Shown one piece after another: positions 34,436-47,342 of a stretch of DNA of 64,000 nucleotides. Position numbers and translations under genes: made by a program. The DNA comes from Sparassis latifolia (lineage: Eukaryota > Basidiomycota > Agaricomycetes > Polyporales > Sparassidaceae), in assembly GCA_018466975.1 (NCBI GenBank), contig CM031563.1, positions 124,001-188,000 of the forward strand. The letters run 5' to 3'. The notes below the pieces were generated by a model. The model did not search any database. It was not told the DNA's origin and worked only from the letters and a program-made list of their open reading frames with translations. Numbering within the stretch: the first letter of the stretch is position 1; every line of letters begins with the position of its first letter.

Positions 34436-35709
34436 TATGCAATATCTCGAACGACGGTGGACTATAGAAGTGAATGTGAGTCTTATGAACGAGCGTGTTA
34501 AAAGTCGTCAGGACAGAGTGGGAGCGTGCAGTCGAAGGAAAGAATGGTTCCAGTACAAGGCGCTCGCGGGCGAGACAAGCTTTCCGATCACGCTCCTCGA
34601 CAACCACATAATACTCAGGCACAGATATGCATAACCTCGCAGTCCATTTTCTTCATGAAGAAAAATTTGACATGAGTACGGTGCGTCTTTGCATTTGGAG
34701 AAACTGATGAGCAGGACTATGTACCGCGGCAGTTCTGCGCGCAATTGGCTGCCTTTCAGCGCGGTGCTACTTGCTTCTCGTGTTCTGAACCTGCTTACGC
34801 CTCCCTCGAGGCTCGGCTGCTCGACTGCGAGTTAGCAGTGGTATTTGCCTGTCTCAGCAACGACGAGAGCAAGTCCAGAGGACGGTCCCCCAAATTCTCT
34901 CCACTCAATCGGTCGTTATTTGTTGTGCTTCCCAGCCCCTGCCAGAAGGAACTGGCTGCTAAGAGAGACGGCACATATGGCATGACAGCTGCTCTCCTCC
35001 TCCAGAGATAAGTGACTGTGCCGTGCGCTTACCGTCGCTGTAAATTTCGTTCGTGCGAATGTATCGACATGTTCGCTCGCGCTCAGGCTCACAGTGTGCA
35101 TGCAGTAATTCCTCTGCCGGTGCTACGCTGATAACGACATACAGTTCAAGAAGAGATGACCATTGTCAAGGTAGCTACCAAGAAGCCTCGCAAGCGGCTA
35201 GCTCCTTACTTTCCGCTCTATGTCAGAACATTGGGAATGCGTAGAAAGGTGCGCGTTTGCCTTGAGCTCGCAGGAGGAAGGCGCACACGTTCCGGTGGCT
35301 GGGAACTTCAGAATCCATGTTGTACGTTTGCGTCCTACTGTACGCATCCAGTACGGCATACGGAAGGATTGGCCTCGATTTACCGTTTTCATAATGATAT
35401 CCTTCCGTGGAGCTGCGAGAACATTGTCATAGAGTTTTGTAAAGGGTCTCCACGAGGACGAAGACAAAGCCACTGACACGCATGTCGATGGTTACTTGAA
35501 GACAACGTGGCGGCAAAGTCGCAGTAGACCCAGACGTTCGCACTAATAAACACAACGACACGAGCATCAAATCAATTCTCAATTCGCAGATACACTATAT
35601 AAAGCACTTTGGGACCGTTGAAGGCCCGATGGATCCTTGTCTACACACCACGTCCAAATGCCGCACAAGTTTGTTGAGAAACAAGGGCATGGTACATTCC
35701 GTCCAACAT
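34436..35709. other. Long intergenic region without supported gene
   Basis: About 1.27 kb between the TOS1-like start and the INO1 stop. Several open frames of 60-105 codons exist on both strands around 34500-35480, but none shows a known motif or a consistent splice pattern. A plus-strand TATATAAA near 35593 has no gene behind it. Confidence 0.5.
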
Positions 35710-37548
35710 TTACCACAGGCGAGTCTCAAGCAGGAGGTCACTGCTGCCCTCCAGCCCGATGCAAGCCTTCAGGAACGCCTCGAGGGCATTGCGCTGCCTA
35801 TTCAGGCTGTTGATGACATCGGTGCCTGCGGAAACACGGCGATCAGGCTATGGACGCGCAACGTGCGCTACCGTCATGGGGACGTACCAGGCTTTACCAA
35901 CGGGGCCTTCAGCATGTACGAGAGAAGGGATAGGATCGGGTGCAGCGGCGAGAACTCAGCCTGCTGGCCGGCGACGTCACGGTACTTGACACGCGTGAGG
36001 AGCTCCGTGAGGATCGTCAGGTCGAGAATGAGGGGCGTGGCCAAGAGCGAGTCCTGTCATGGATAGTTAGACAGCGCGCGAAGCGCAAAGAGTTGAAAAA
36101 CGTACCTCGCACTCGTTGAAGATGTTGATAGTGGAACGACCACCGCAGAAAATCTCGGAGTAGTACTCGTCGATAGCCCGCTTGGAATCCCCGACCGCAG
36201 GGACGTACTTGATCACAACGATGTGATCGGGATGCTCGCCCTTGGCAGCCTTAGTCCCTTTGACAGGGCCCTCCTGGGGAGGCTTGTACAGCAACGCGTT
36301 CGCGCCGACCATATCGTCCACCACACTGCTCTTGCTGATCTCCTTGCTCTTGAATTGCGGCTCCGCTGACAGGTTGTGCCCGTCGTTGTTACCGAGGTGG
36401 TTGTACGAAGCGATAGAGAGCGGCTTGATACCCGCATTGACGAGGAACTCGGCGAACACCGACTTCAGCTTCGTCTGGCCGGACTTGAGGTCGTCGCCGC
36501 CGATGAACGACTTCTTGCGCTCAGCAAGCTCGATAACACCTGGAACGAAGGTGTTCTGGGGGGCACCGTTGACAAAAGGCTCGCCCTCCAAGATCGCGGC
36601 AACAGCGAAGACAGTCGAGGGGGACACCTCGGAGTGGGATGCCTTGATCGAGGCGAGGAGGTGGTCCGCGGTGTCGTTCACACCCGGGATGATTTCGCTG
36701 TAGCGCTCCGTGTTAGCCGTCCAGAAGATAACGACGCGATCAAGCGCGTTCTCAGCCTTGAAGCGGCGGATGTCCGCACGGATGCGCTCGAGGTGCGCCT
36801 GCTTGTCCTTTCCCGGGATGACGTTGTCAGCGCGCGCCTCCTGGTTCGCAGCGATGAAGTCAGGGTAGTAGATGGACGGCAGGGGTTTCTCGAGCGCAGC
36901 CATGTGGGGCGCGACCTGGCGCTGAAGGTCCCAGTCAAGGACCTCCGCGCGCTTCATAGCCTGGTCCAAGGTAGCACCGGAGATATCCCAACCGCCAAAG
37001 ACGAGATCGTTGGGGTGCACCATCGGGAGCACGTCGGCGACGGGAACGAAAACGTCCTTGCCCGTAGACGGATCGACACCGAGGCGAACAGTGGATGCAC
37101 GGAGCATAGACCCGATGTAGTTGGGCTGCTGGATACCCGACTTGGTATGCCAAACGATGTTGTGACGGTTGGCGAGGACGGTCGCGGACAAGGTGGAGCC
37201 ATTGTTACCGCCCCAACCGACCATCATCAGACTATCAATATAAACGCGTTTAAAAGATGGTCCCCATCATTAATAAAAAAACACATACCCAGTCTTGGAA
37301 ACCTTCCTGGCAGTCTGGAACTCGTACTGCTTGAAGGAAGGCGTGATGAGGTACTGACCGTCTGTGACGGTGACGCTAGCACCGCGGTTGGTGAACTTAG
37401 CGGTGATGAAGTCATCGCTGTAAGAGGTCTGCTCGGACTGTACCACGATTGGATACGGGCGACGCGCAGCTGTAGGGTGAACAGGGAGCACGGACTCCAA
37501 TTCGGACTCGGGTGTATTCAGTCCAGACGAGTTCGAGTACGGTGCCAT
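35710..37548 (-). CDS. INO1: Inositol-3-phosphate synthase
   Basis: Four exons. Exon 1 (37548 to about 37290) encodes [16 protein letters not shown] through [11 protein letters not shown] and [10 protein letters not shown]. The central exon begins with the NAD-binding motif [16 protein letters not shown] and contains [45 protein letters not shown] and [10 protein letters not shown], all diagnostic of the enzyme. Downstream exons give [12 protein letters not shown] and end in LETRLW-stop at 35710. It converts glucose-6-phosphate to inositol-3-phosphate, the first step of inositol and phosphatidylinositol synthesis, in the cytosol. Length (about 540 residues) fits. No clear inositol-response element was found in the upstream 1.8 kb. 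A long open frame on the opposite strand is an artefact of codon bias. Confidence 0.97.
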
Positions 37549-39377
37549 GGTATGGAATGTCTAGAGTAAATATACGACAGACAGGGAGAATTTCAGTGTT
37601 GATATAACGCGTCGCCGCAGGTGTGCTTGGAACCTCTATGGGGGTTGTGAGGGCTGCCTAGTTGGTTTGAGAACATGCAAGTCGAAGGGTCTCGAAGTGC
37701 TATAGCAAATGGGCGATGCCCTTTATACGAAAGAGACGAGCAAGGCGCGGTGTCGTTCGCTGGTGCGCAAGGTGGGTGAAGACAAGGGTCACAACAGAAG
37801 TTGGACCTCACGCCGACACTTTATAGGCGGTCTTGGATATCTCACGAGGACGTTCTGATAGTAGCCCATGATCTCGGACTTATCGATGGCGCTATCCCTC
37901 GGTAACTACTCTACCCGGCTGTTGATTCGTTTCTCGCTTGATTTTGATTTTGATCGACAAATTCAGAGCCCCACTCGCGCGCGTAAAAAAGGGCGAAAAA
38001 GCAAACTTTTCTGCTTCTAGCGATACCACGTCGTACATAGGTCGTCTACATTACATCTGACGATACCGTCTCAAGACGTTGCAATGCGTTGGCAATGCGC
38101 ACCCTCAAACTCTCAGCGAGACACGTTCTCGTTAAGTGACTTCACGATAAGTTCACGAACCTGTCCCCTCAAGCCGGACACCGACGCACCATGGACTCCA
38201 AGAATTCTGATGAACCCGGTACAGAAACGTACCGAGACACATGGTCTTGAGTCGAGTGATGCTGCAGGCATACTGTATGACACATATCAGCACACTTCGA
38301 GCAAGAGCAAGACTAATCGAAGCTCACCAATACAAGGCGAAGGGCGGCGAGGTGAGATAACGTTTACAGGTAATCTGCCCAGTAACAATTGTTATTACCC
38401 ATGAGATGGGCTCCCAGCTGGCTTCACGTCGAAGACATTACTGCAGAGCGGAACCATGCGCCGGACTTAATGGAACAGCGTAGCTAACAGCCTGAGATGG
38501 CAGGCCGGTCTACCACGTCGATGAGGATTGGAGAACGCGCGCATCTGCTCTGACACTCGGAGGACATCTCGCATATGCAGAGCCAGTCTAGGAGTGAAAC
38601 AGACCGGATCAATTGGTCACAGCACGAGTCAAAGGCCGCAGATCAATGAGCTTAAGTTGTCAATCGAAGATTAGCAAGAAGCTTCAATCTCTGAAAGACA
38701 ACTTAAGCCCATTGACCTGCATAGACGCATGATACTAGGATGGTATGACGGTCACAAGTTGCCCATCGAAAGGCCAAGATAGATCAGATTAAATGTGACG
38801 ATTGCAGAGAGTGATGGCGCTCCCTAGACAAACAGAAAATATAACGAGTGTTGCCTGAGAAAACACCAGGAACCGAAACCTGCTAACACGAGATGATGCA
38901 AAGCTCGCGATGCGCGAGTTCTGGCAGCCAGCGGAAAACGCACAGTGAGCGCATTTTGGAAAGCCGAACACGCTCATACCATGCACAGTGCACACGTTGA
39001 ACCTCGTAACAACGGAGCATAATCAGTCCACGAGCAGTTGGACCTCGCAAAAGACATGCTCTTTCATTAACCATAGTCCAACCAGTGGACTTACCACGAC
39101 ATCCTGACCAGGCACTAATTCAGCGATGTCACGACAGTGTAGCCGTAGGGACACCTTCAGAGGCCCACAGGACGCGTGTCTTTACGAGAGCAGACTGGGC
39201 CTATCACGCAGAGTCAAGGATCCCATGAGCTGCGAGAGTAACAAGAGAGTCAGAAGGAGAGCTTCAAAAATGATTTCCGGCCGGAAAAGGAAGGCTAGAC
39301 GCCGGTCCTGGTACCCTTGCAAGCGACTTTGAGAAAGAAATTCTTCGTCAGACATCAGGTTCGGCACCCCTCATAAA
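37549..39377. other. Longest intergenic region, between divergent INO1 and TIM50
   Basis: About 1.83 kb without supported gene. It holds an imperfect inverted repeat at 38638-38720, a 12-bp palindrome TAACAATTGTTA near 38383, and many short frames with no domain. It could contain long 5' leaders, regulatory DNA or a decayed element. Confidence 0.5.
38638..38720. repeat. Imperfect inverted repeat, 24-nt arms
   Basis: The arm at 38638-38661 contains GATCAATGAGCTTAAGTTGT. The arm at 38697-38720 is its reverse complement with two mismatches out of 24. The spacer is 35 nt. It could form a stem-loop RNA or mark a degraded small transposon. Confidence 0.65.
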
Positions 39378-41153
39378 ATGCACGCCGTTCTGCTGGCACG
39401 AACACCCATCGCACGTAGGGTCGTCTCCCAGTCTGTACGATGTCTGGCGTCCAAGCCCCCATCGCCGCCGAAGGTACCAGCGATGGAACCCCAGCGTCCC
39501 CCTCCTCCAGCGCCGGCGCCGTCTCCGTCGCTACCGAGCTTGGACTTTGCACCATCAACGGAGGAGGAAATGCGACGGGAGAGAACGGGCGCGCGCTCGT
39601 CGAAGGATTCTTTGTCGAGCATCGAACGAAGACGGCGGTTCATGGCGCGGGGTGCTATGCTCGTGGCGGTCATTGGTGCTGGCGTGGAGACGTGGTACAT
39701 GGGCCGGGATTGGGAGGCAGATGAGCTAAAGGCTAAGAAGATGGTTTGTTGCTCTATAAGATTTGAGACATATGCGCTGACGGACGGCTCAGAGAATAGA
39801 AGATGCACCGTCTACACGGTGGGGGAGGACGAAGGAACGATTCACAAGCATGTTTGATGTGCGTGCCGCTTCATTCGACCTGTATAAATGCTAACATGCA
39901 GATATTATACATCAGTTCTTCACGGAGCCCCTCTGGCCAGAATTATTGCCCCCTCCACTGCCTGGACAGATGCAGAAGCCGTATACACTACTTGTCTCCG
40001 TTGATGACCTCCTCGTAACATCAACTTGGGATGTCAGTCATTGTTACATCGCACTTCCTCACCGCCTTCTGACAAGCAAATTTTCAGCGTCAACATGGCT
40101 GGCGAACGGCAAAACGACCAGGTGTAGATTATTTCCTAGCCTATCTATCACAGTTTTATGAGATTGTGATATTCACAACTCAATATCACTACGTATGTCT
40201 GCTTCTCATGGCCATGCTTACTGCCAGCTCACGATTGAACACAGACTGCTACTCCTATAATTGAGAAACTAGACCCGTACCAGTTCTACATCAGCTACAG
40301 ACTCTTCCGCGATGCTACTCGCTCCATTAATGGACAGCCTATCAAGGCGAGATATCAGCGGTTCATTCTTTTCTGAATTAGATACTTAGCAGTCTCATCT
40401 AGGATCTGACATACCTCAACCGAGACCTGTCAAAGGTCATCTTACTGGACGCACATCCAGAACATATCTCTGCGCAGCCAGAAAACGCCGTCGTTATTCC
40501 CAAGTGGACGGGCGAAGTACGCGACAAGGGTCTTATTGCTATGATCCCATTCCTTGAATGTGAGTACACTCTGGCCCGTATCTTTATTTGTCACATACCA
40601 ATTCCCCTACAGCGATTGCGATATACAAGCCTCAAGATGTCCGGCCGATTCTCGAAGCGTATCACGGGCAGGACATACCAATAGAGTATGCGAAGAAAGA
40701 GGCTGAGGCTACGCGGAAGCATATCGAGGAATGGGAAAATAACCGAAGGGGCTTTTCGACCAGCTCGTTTACCTTGAGCAATCTATTTGGCGGGCCAGGC
40801 CAGGTGAGTAACCACGGACGCATGTTTGCTGACACCACATCACTGAATGGTAACCGTAGCCACAGAACACCTCTCCAGTCCCTCCAACCTACCTAGAACA
40901 GAAGCGGCGTGAGGCGCAGCTGCAGTACCAAGAGGAGCAGTCATACATCCATGCGAACAAGGACAACTTCGACCGGTTGATCAAGGAGGATCAGGAGGCC
41001 ATGGCGAAGGAGATGTCAGGCACATTCTGGGGCGTTGCGGAGGCATTCCTGCGCGGTGGACCGCCAAAGAAGGAGGGCGAGGGCGCACAGCCTAAAGCTG
41101 GCAAGGGTTCAGAGGTGTCCGTGCCTGTCACCGATGGGAAAACGTCCCCGTAA
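39378..41153 (+). CDS. TIM50: Mitochondrial import inner-membrane translocase subunit Tim50
   Basis: The N-terminus is a mitochondrial presequence ([20 protein letters not shown]), followed by a Pro-rich stretch and one membrane helix ([18 protein letters not shown]). The intermembrane-space part starts with [17 protein letters not shown] and [17 protein letters not shown], then the FCP1/NIF-like domain: [69 protein letters not shown] and YGQDIP-like [15 protein letters not shown]. The DxDxT phosphatase motif is replaced by VDDLLV, as usual for Tim50. It acts as presequence receptor of the TIM23 complex. The C-terminus reads [14 protein letters not shown] and [16 protein letters not shown]. 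Many short introns; start and stop fit the family. Confidence 0.95.
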
Positions 41154-41568
41154 CCAGACTTGTCGAGTTTAGTGTATCCCAATGCTATCTCCACTCTTTG
41201 CTTGCAGTGAGCATGGATTACGCGGTTTTCAGGTGCCGGTTTTGTTGGAGAGATCTTCTGTGTGCAGAGGCTCGAGGGAATACCGGGACCGACTCCTGGC
41301 CAATATCTGACCATCATTAAGATCGGGACACCTAGTACTGAAAACACAGCAATACTCTGAGACTACTGCAACTCTCTTTTTCAAGTTCTCCTCGGCGAAG
41401 AGGACGCAAGCCTTGCTCTACTTCGTCGGTGGCACTGGAATACGATTCTCTTTGCCTTATTTGGGTAAGTACTTTCTAAGATCAAATACATATATCATCG
41501 TCACAGATACCATCCGTGAGGGGGCATACTCTGTTTGAATATTGTCCTGAAGCTTGTCGCGAGGCACC

Positions 41569-43406
41569 ATGTGCGCGAGGAAGTTGGTCGTCGCTCAGTA
41601 CGTACACTCCAATTCGCCCTTCCGGATACTGCGTGCTCAATCGTTTATATCAGTTTCATGGTAGGAAATGCATACGTGAGGGCAGGGTCTCCTCGTATCG
41701 CGTTGCGTGTTTGACGATGCTCCGTGCACTAGCCCTATACAGTGGAAGATTGGCTTGATGATATTCGCCTAGCGAGCTCTCATGGAATGTATGTGAAGTG
41801 CTGAATGTCAGTGCCTACCACGTAACCCCTGAATTTTTAGTGACGGGTTTGCACTCAATTTTGGCCGAGACGAATGGGAGAAGAGTCGTGTGGCGGATTG
41901 CTACCATGCGGCTCTGCAATCAGGTGTGCCTTTCAAGTTGTTTCCAAGCTTCGATATGACGTAGGTTTTAGCTCAGTTTTCTAAGTCGTTGACTCAAGAA
42001 AGTGTTGTGATGCCAGGTTGATTCCTGCTAATTGTTCGGACGATGTCCAATCTTTCTGTGACTACGTGACACGCTACCGTGGCCATCCGAACCAGCTCCT
42101 TCATCATGGTAAAGTGTTTATCTCGACTTTCGCAGGAGAGAGCAACCTATTTGGTCATACGGATTTGAACCATGCGTGGAAGTTTGTCAAGTCAACCTTA
42201 GAGGAGATTGCTCCAGTCTGTAAAACTAGCCTGTGTCATTGGATGCTGCTAACAATGTCTGCACAACAAAGGTACATTTTGTACCCTCGTTTTTCATCGA
42301 TCCTGCGCGGTATCCACATATAACCGCCATGGACGGTTACTTCAACGTAGGATTTTCCCTCTGTCATCCTCCCTGTCACCTCAGTCTAAGTTCTCTATTC
42401 TTCCAAGTGGAATGGTAGCTGGCCCCTTCACCTTCATCCAGGATCACCGCGCGAGGAGGTCAAGTGTCCCAGGCTGGACACTGACCGACATCATATTCAT
42501 CATCTAGGGGGGCGGACTTTCATGGCGGCGGTGTCACCTTGGTTCTTCACAGTAAGAGTTCAGTGCCTTCTGAAGTCTTGGCGTTCATTGAATTGACAGC
42601 ACTACGTGCCTGATTCCTGGAACAAGAATGTGGGCATCCTTCTGCTATGACTGGAGGACCATGAGACTGTAATTCTCTTATACAGTGGATCCGCCGTGGC
42701 GATGACTGGCTCTATGTCCGTAGATGGGAGCAGCTCATCGCTATGCGCGACGAGATCGACATCGTGCAGATCATCTCCTGGAACGGTTTGTTCCATCTTT
42801 TGCACATGGCTGAACTGAATCAGATCGTCGCAGACTACGGAGAATCGCACTACATTGGACCGATAAAGGGAGCGCAGCCTAACTCCCAGGCCTGGGTGGA
42901 CGGCTTCCCACACGAACCTTGGTTGCACTTAACTCGCTACTACGCGGACGCTTTCAAGAACGGGCATTATTCTGCGATTGAAAAAGACCAGATCTACATG
43001 TGGTCAAGACCTCATCTGAAAGATGCTGATGCGACTGAGGATACGTTGCCCCGTCCGGAGAACTGGCAGCTAGTGAGTCGATTACTGCCAGTGTTTGAGT
43101 AAAGGCCGTCTGATATGCTGACATTGAATGCTGCAGACGGACGACGAGTTCTGGGTCGTAATTTTCTCCACCGCGCCTGGTCTGGTCGTCCTCACAAGCA
43201 CCGACGAGCAGGTTCCTCAGACAGTGGAGGTTGCTGGCGGAGTGACCAAGCTGTCTTCCAAGATGGTCCCTGGTGGAAGCATGAAAGCGCAGCTGTTCCG
43301 GAGCCGCGTCCTGGCCGCAGAATGTACGCCGGAACGTGACGGCTTTCGCTTCCAGACACAGCCAAGGGTGTTCAATTTCAACGCGTACGTTGCCATGTCG
43401 GTATAG
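41569..43406 (+). CDS. GH71 alpha-1,3-glucanase (mutanase), no signal peptide seen
   Basis: About ten short exons assemble to KLVVAHFMVGNAYPYTVEDW, LDDIRLASSHGIDGFALNFG, PFKLFPSFDMT, YRGHPNQLLHHGKVFISTFA, then FVPSFFIDPARYPH, YFNWNGSWPLH, GGRTFMAAVSPWFFTHYVPD, DDWLYVRRWEQLIAMRDEID, IISWNDYGESHYIGPIKGAQ and a C-terminal beta-sandwich part (WVVIFSTAPGLVVLTS). These are hallmark GH71 blocks. The enzyme cleaves alpha-1,3-glucan, a fungal wall polymer, and is used in wall remodelling or attack on other fungi. The model starts directly before the catalytic domain without a signal peptide, a layout found in part of the family; an upstream exon between 41400 and 41560 cannot be excluded. Confidence 0.92.
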
Positions 43407-43510
43407 TAGTGCAGGTCGATACAATACAGATGGCCCCCCGAATAAATAGTAATGATTTATCACACCCACCCACCCACTGCCCCAAAAACAGAATTGGTCA
43501 GAGCAGCCGA

Positions 43511-44504
43511 CTATTTTCCACCCTTGATCATCTCCACACCCGTAATGCGATCCTTGCTGGCATCGTCTTCCAAATCCATGGGGTCATGTACCGCTGCGGT
43601 CACTGCTCCCACAGGCGCGTCACCGCAGCCGCAGTCGTAAGTCGCGTCCAAGTCGGCGCAGTCAAACTCGGGCTTGTGCAGCCGAGCGTTCACTTGATTA
43701 TGCACGAAACATAACCTGTTGAACAAGAGGGACAGTCGGCAACCGAAAGAAATCGAAGACACTCATAACGAACCAGGTAGCTGCCGCCCTTCGAGATGAA
43801 GTCTATTGAAGAGGATTTAACTTGAGTGCTCTCATATAAACGAATGAACAGCCTTGAGGGACATACCTGTGGCGGGAATTTCTTCAAGAGTGCCTTGAAT
43901 TCAATGGCACATTCTCCACAAGGGTACAGTCGAGATAACAGATGAAAATAACTGTTGAACGCATCTCTCTCATCCTGGCTTGGATTCTGATAACGGATGT
44001 TAGATTCCTTCAAACGCACAAGATATCGCTGAACGAACTTCGGGAAAACGCAGCGTCATGGTATGCCTGTGCACCGACGTGATGTTACCACATAATACCG
44101 TTATAATGTGAATACTCACAGCAACTTCCACGTTGCTCTGCCCAATTGAGCCCTGACCGACAGTTGAGTTAGGGCTAATTTTTGGTAAGGTCACCGAAAG
44201 GTGCTCACTTAGCTGTAGCGTTCCCCAACTTCGACATAATGACACCACCGTGGACGCCTTCAGCATGCGACGCAGGGTAGATGTGGGGATCCTTCTCAAC
44301 GCCACCTTCTCCGAACAGGTCTCCGGTCCATGGGTCGATGTACGCCCGTGATGGAGGGTGTAAAAGTGCAAGAGAGCCCAGGAGAAACTAGTAGGTCAAT
44401 CACATCCACGGCTCAGAACTTCAGCAGCAGCATGGCGAAGAATTGGGTGTGCATACGAGTGCGAATATGATCGACAAGAAAGCTTTGCTGAAGCGAGATA
44501 TCAT
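43511..44504 (-). CDS. ERV2: FAD-linked sulfhydryl oxidase Erv2 (ER type)
   Basis: The N-terminus MISRFSKAFLSIIFAL joins FLLGSLALLHPPSR across an intron to make one signal-anchor helix. Next come GVHGGVIMSKLGNATAKAQL, GRATWKLLHTMTLRFPE (FAD-binding helix), NPSQDERDAFNSYFHLLSRL, the redox motif YPCGECAIEF, LLKKFPPQTSSRRAAATWLC, HNQVNARLHKPEFDC and the tail motif TYDCGCG. Erv2 has a C-terminal CGC shuttle pair, seen here, which separates it from mitochondrial Erv1. It makes disulfides in the ER with oxygen as acceptor and passes them to protein disulfide isomerase. After CGCG it carries an extra acidic tail of about 35 residues. It converges with the GH71 gene, 105 bp between stops. Confidence 0.94.
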
Positions 44505-44897
44505 CCTGGTGGTCCGAGTGACGAAAGGACGCGCTGGTCGAGAAACAGCTTGAAGTCGTGAGCTCATGCACAACGCGATGTCGAATTCAACAATTGTCCT
44601 GCAGGCTGAGGACGACGAGTATTCTCTTGAAAGCCACCAGGTTCATACAGCCGCCTGCTTCCCAGCAGCTCAGGCTGGGCTCTCGTTCTCGTTGCTCGGT
44701 CGCTGTTTGAGCAACGGTTACACCGATCAGTTCCTAACGCGAGAAATGTTTCACTTTTGTCTGCATCTCCATCATATTGGCGTACGGTCCCATGGGTAAT
44801 ATTACTCGGCCAAAATAGCGTACTAATTCACAGCTTACACGATGCGGAACAACAGCGTGATATCACATCTAGAAGTCTACAAGGAGGATATTGCAGC

Positions 44898-47044
44898 TCA
44901 AGGTGTTGCACGACCAGGCCACCTAACGGTCAAGGTAGCCGTCAGCACTAAACACATCGGAAACAGAGTACGGCAACATACCTTGGATAAAGCGAACATT
45001 CTCTGACAGTATACCTGTTGGCCAGCCATGCCAAGAATCGCTGAAAGATAGATGGTGAACTCTACATTCGATCTCAACGCTGGCTGCAGAAGATCTCACC
45101 TCCACACCCAAGCCATAGCCACCATGTTCGGAGGTGCCATATTTACGCTGGTCGGTGAACCAGTAGTATGGAGAAGGTTCGATGCCTTCTCGCTTGTAGG
45201 CGGCTAGGAGCTCTTCCATGTCAGCTATCCTCATGGAACCACCTATGATATTATCGATTAGTTAGGTACACACGGACTTCTGAGAGAGCGACGCACCAAC
45301 AATCTCGCCCACACCAGGCATGAGCAAATCACAACTCTCTGTGAACACATGCTCTCCAGAGCCTTCCCCGGGGATCTTCTTCATATAGAAGGCCTTGAGT
45401 TCCGCGGGGAACCCATACAAGAAGACCGGCGTGCCCAGGATATCTGTCATCCTCCTCTCAGCAGCTTCGGCGATGTCATCGCCAACGGCGTGCTCCACCA
45501 TCTTCGCGTTACCCTGCTCGTCCTTAATGACGTTGCCCTCCGTGTCCTCGGCCTCGTGCTGGATCCCGTGTTCGTTGAGCCATTTGATAGCGTCGACATA
45601 TGAGAGGCGGCGGAATGGCCGCGCAGGCTTGGTGAAGTTGGGGTTGAGTTGCTTGATGAGCGCAGCGGAGCTAGGGGACTCTAGGAGGATGTCTACGGTA
45701 TCGCAGATCTACGTGGACTGTTAAGACGTAGGAACAGTAATAAGGTGCACAGACGCGTACAACACCCTCTATGTGATCCATAAGATCGTTGAAAGTGATG
45801 AATGCGAGCTCAGCTTCTAGATGGGTATATTCGCTCAGATGACGGCGAGTGTGGCTATATATTTCAATCAGTAGAGGATTTCCTTCATCAAGAAAATATA
45901 TCTGTACCTGTTTTCTGCTCTAAAGCTCTCCTGTACACAGAATACATCGCCCAGAGACGGAAGACACGTCTCCAAGTACAACTGGGAACTTTGCGTGAGG
46001 AATGCTGGTTGACCATAGTAGTCAAACTTAAACAATGTCGCTCCACCCTCCACTTGCGTCTGCACCATGCACGGCGGCGTAACCTCTAGAAGATCACGCT
46101 TCGTAAGGGATGCTCGAAATGAGGTAAGAAGGGCTGCCCGGAGCTTGAGGACAGCAGACGCTGTCTCTCCACGGATAACGAGATGTCTGAGGTCCGCCTG
46201 GATAGAGGGATCTGATTTCTAAAGCCAGAGTGAAGTGAAAAAAAAACAATACGATACTAGACTGCAGCGCACCTCGTTCAATCTGTTGGTAAAGGCATCT
46301 TCACCACCTGGAGCAGCACCGATTACTTTCCAGTAGTCAACAGTCAGTTCATGGCCACCTGGAGCGGTCTTTCCGTCCGGAACTGGGTGGAGAGTACCCA
46401 CGAGCTCAACAGTCGACTCAAGTGTCAACGTAAGCGCTTCATACGTTTGAGCCTGTCGGGCGGACCGCAGTCGAATCAATTCAGAGTACACCAGTCGGGC
46501 GAAGACTTACCACGCGACCAGAGAAGACACACTGTAGATAGCCCGTGCCGTCGCGCAGGACGACAAATATGAGGTCTTTCTGTACACGGAGGCGGTGTAC
46601 CCATCCCGAGACACGGATGCGCTTGGATCTCAAGGGAGTGAGGTTACCGATCTTAGCCTAGAAAGACATCAGTTCGGAGGACAGAGAAGGATGAGTTAAG
46701 TGCACGATCACCTTGGTCGCTGCGGGCAAGCTACTATCCTCTGTAAGAACTACCTTCTTACTCTCTTCGAGCACCCTTTCGCGACGTTGTCGCTCTTCCG
46801 CCTTCTCCTTCGCCTCCCGCTCGGCCCTCTCGCGCTTCTTCTCGAGACCATCCGCCCCCTTCTTCGCCTTTTTCAAAGCGGATTGTGTAGGTTCTTCGTA
46901 GGTACCCGACGGATCCTTGCGACTCAAAATTGGAGATGCGCCATGAGTGAAAATAGCGAAGGCAAGTGTCTGGTAAGGCAGTTCCGGAGTGCCCTTGCCA
47001 GATTCATCGGAGCCCGCAGACTCGTCTACATGTATTGTAGCCAT
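44898..47044 (-). CDS. DED81: Cytosolic asparaginyl-tRNA synthetase
   Basis: An N-terminal region ([31 protein letters not shown]) is followed by a charged helix rich in Lys/Glu/Arg, as in eukaryotic cytosolic AsnRS. The OB-fold anticodon-binding domain reads [20 protein letters not shown] and [14 protein letters not shown]. The class II core has [81 protein letters not shown], motif 3 GYGLGVERFLAWL and end [18 protein letters not shown]. The stop is at 44898. The enzyme charges tRNA-Asn; active-site residues are all present. The last exon codes for only about eight residues. It runs in the same direction as DPH5 upstream. Confidence 0.95.
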
Positions 47045-47342
47045 GGTGGTGTAAAGACTATACCTTTTTTGCCTCTAATTATGTTGGATAGCCAGAGGCG
47101 CACGAGTCAGAAATGCAGTGATGAGACAGACGAGTTTCAAGTTCCGAGCCACTGTCAACTTAAATCGGTGCGTAGATGACTCGATCACTATCTGCCACTG
47201 GCATGGCCATCGCCGTACATAGATCGCGTAGATATTCAGGGCGCGCGTATCTTACACGTTAAATATTACCCTTGTGGCTATGTGAAAATTATTGTTCATG
47301 TGTGCCATAGGATTCAGCTGGAAACATGTACAAAAGTAAAAA

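Noticed and set aside
35156..35480. Overlapping frames of 70-106 codons on both strands between TOS1-like gene and INO1
   Set aside because: None carries a recognisable domain, and frames on both strands are equally long, as expected by chance.
36376..37569. Open frame of nearly 400 codons on the plus strand
   Set aside because: It is the shadow of INO1, an unmistakable enzyme; third-position GC bias keeps the opposite strand free of stops.
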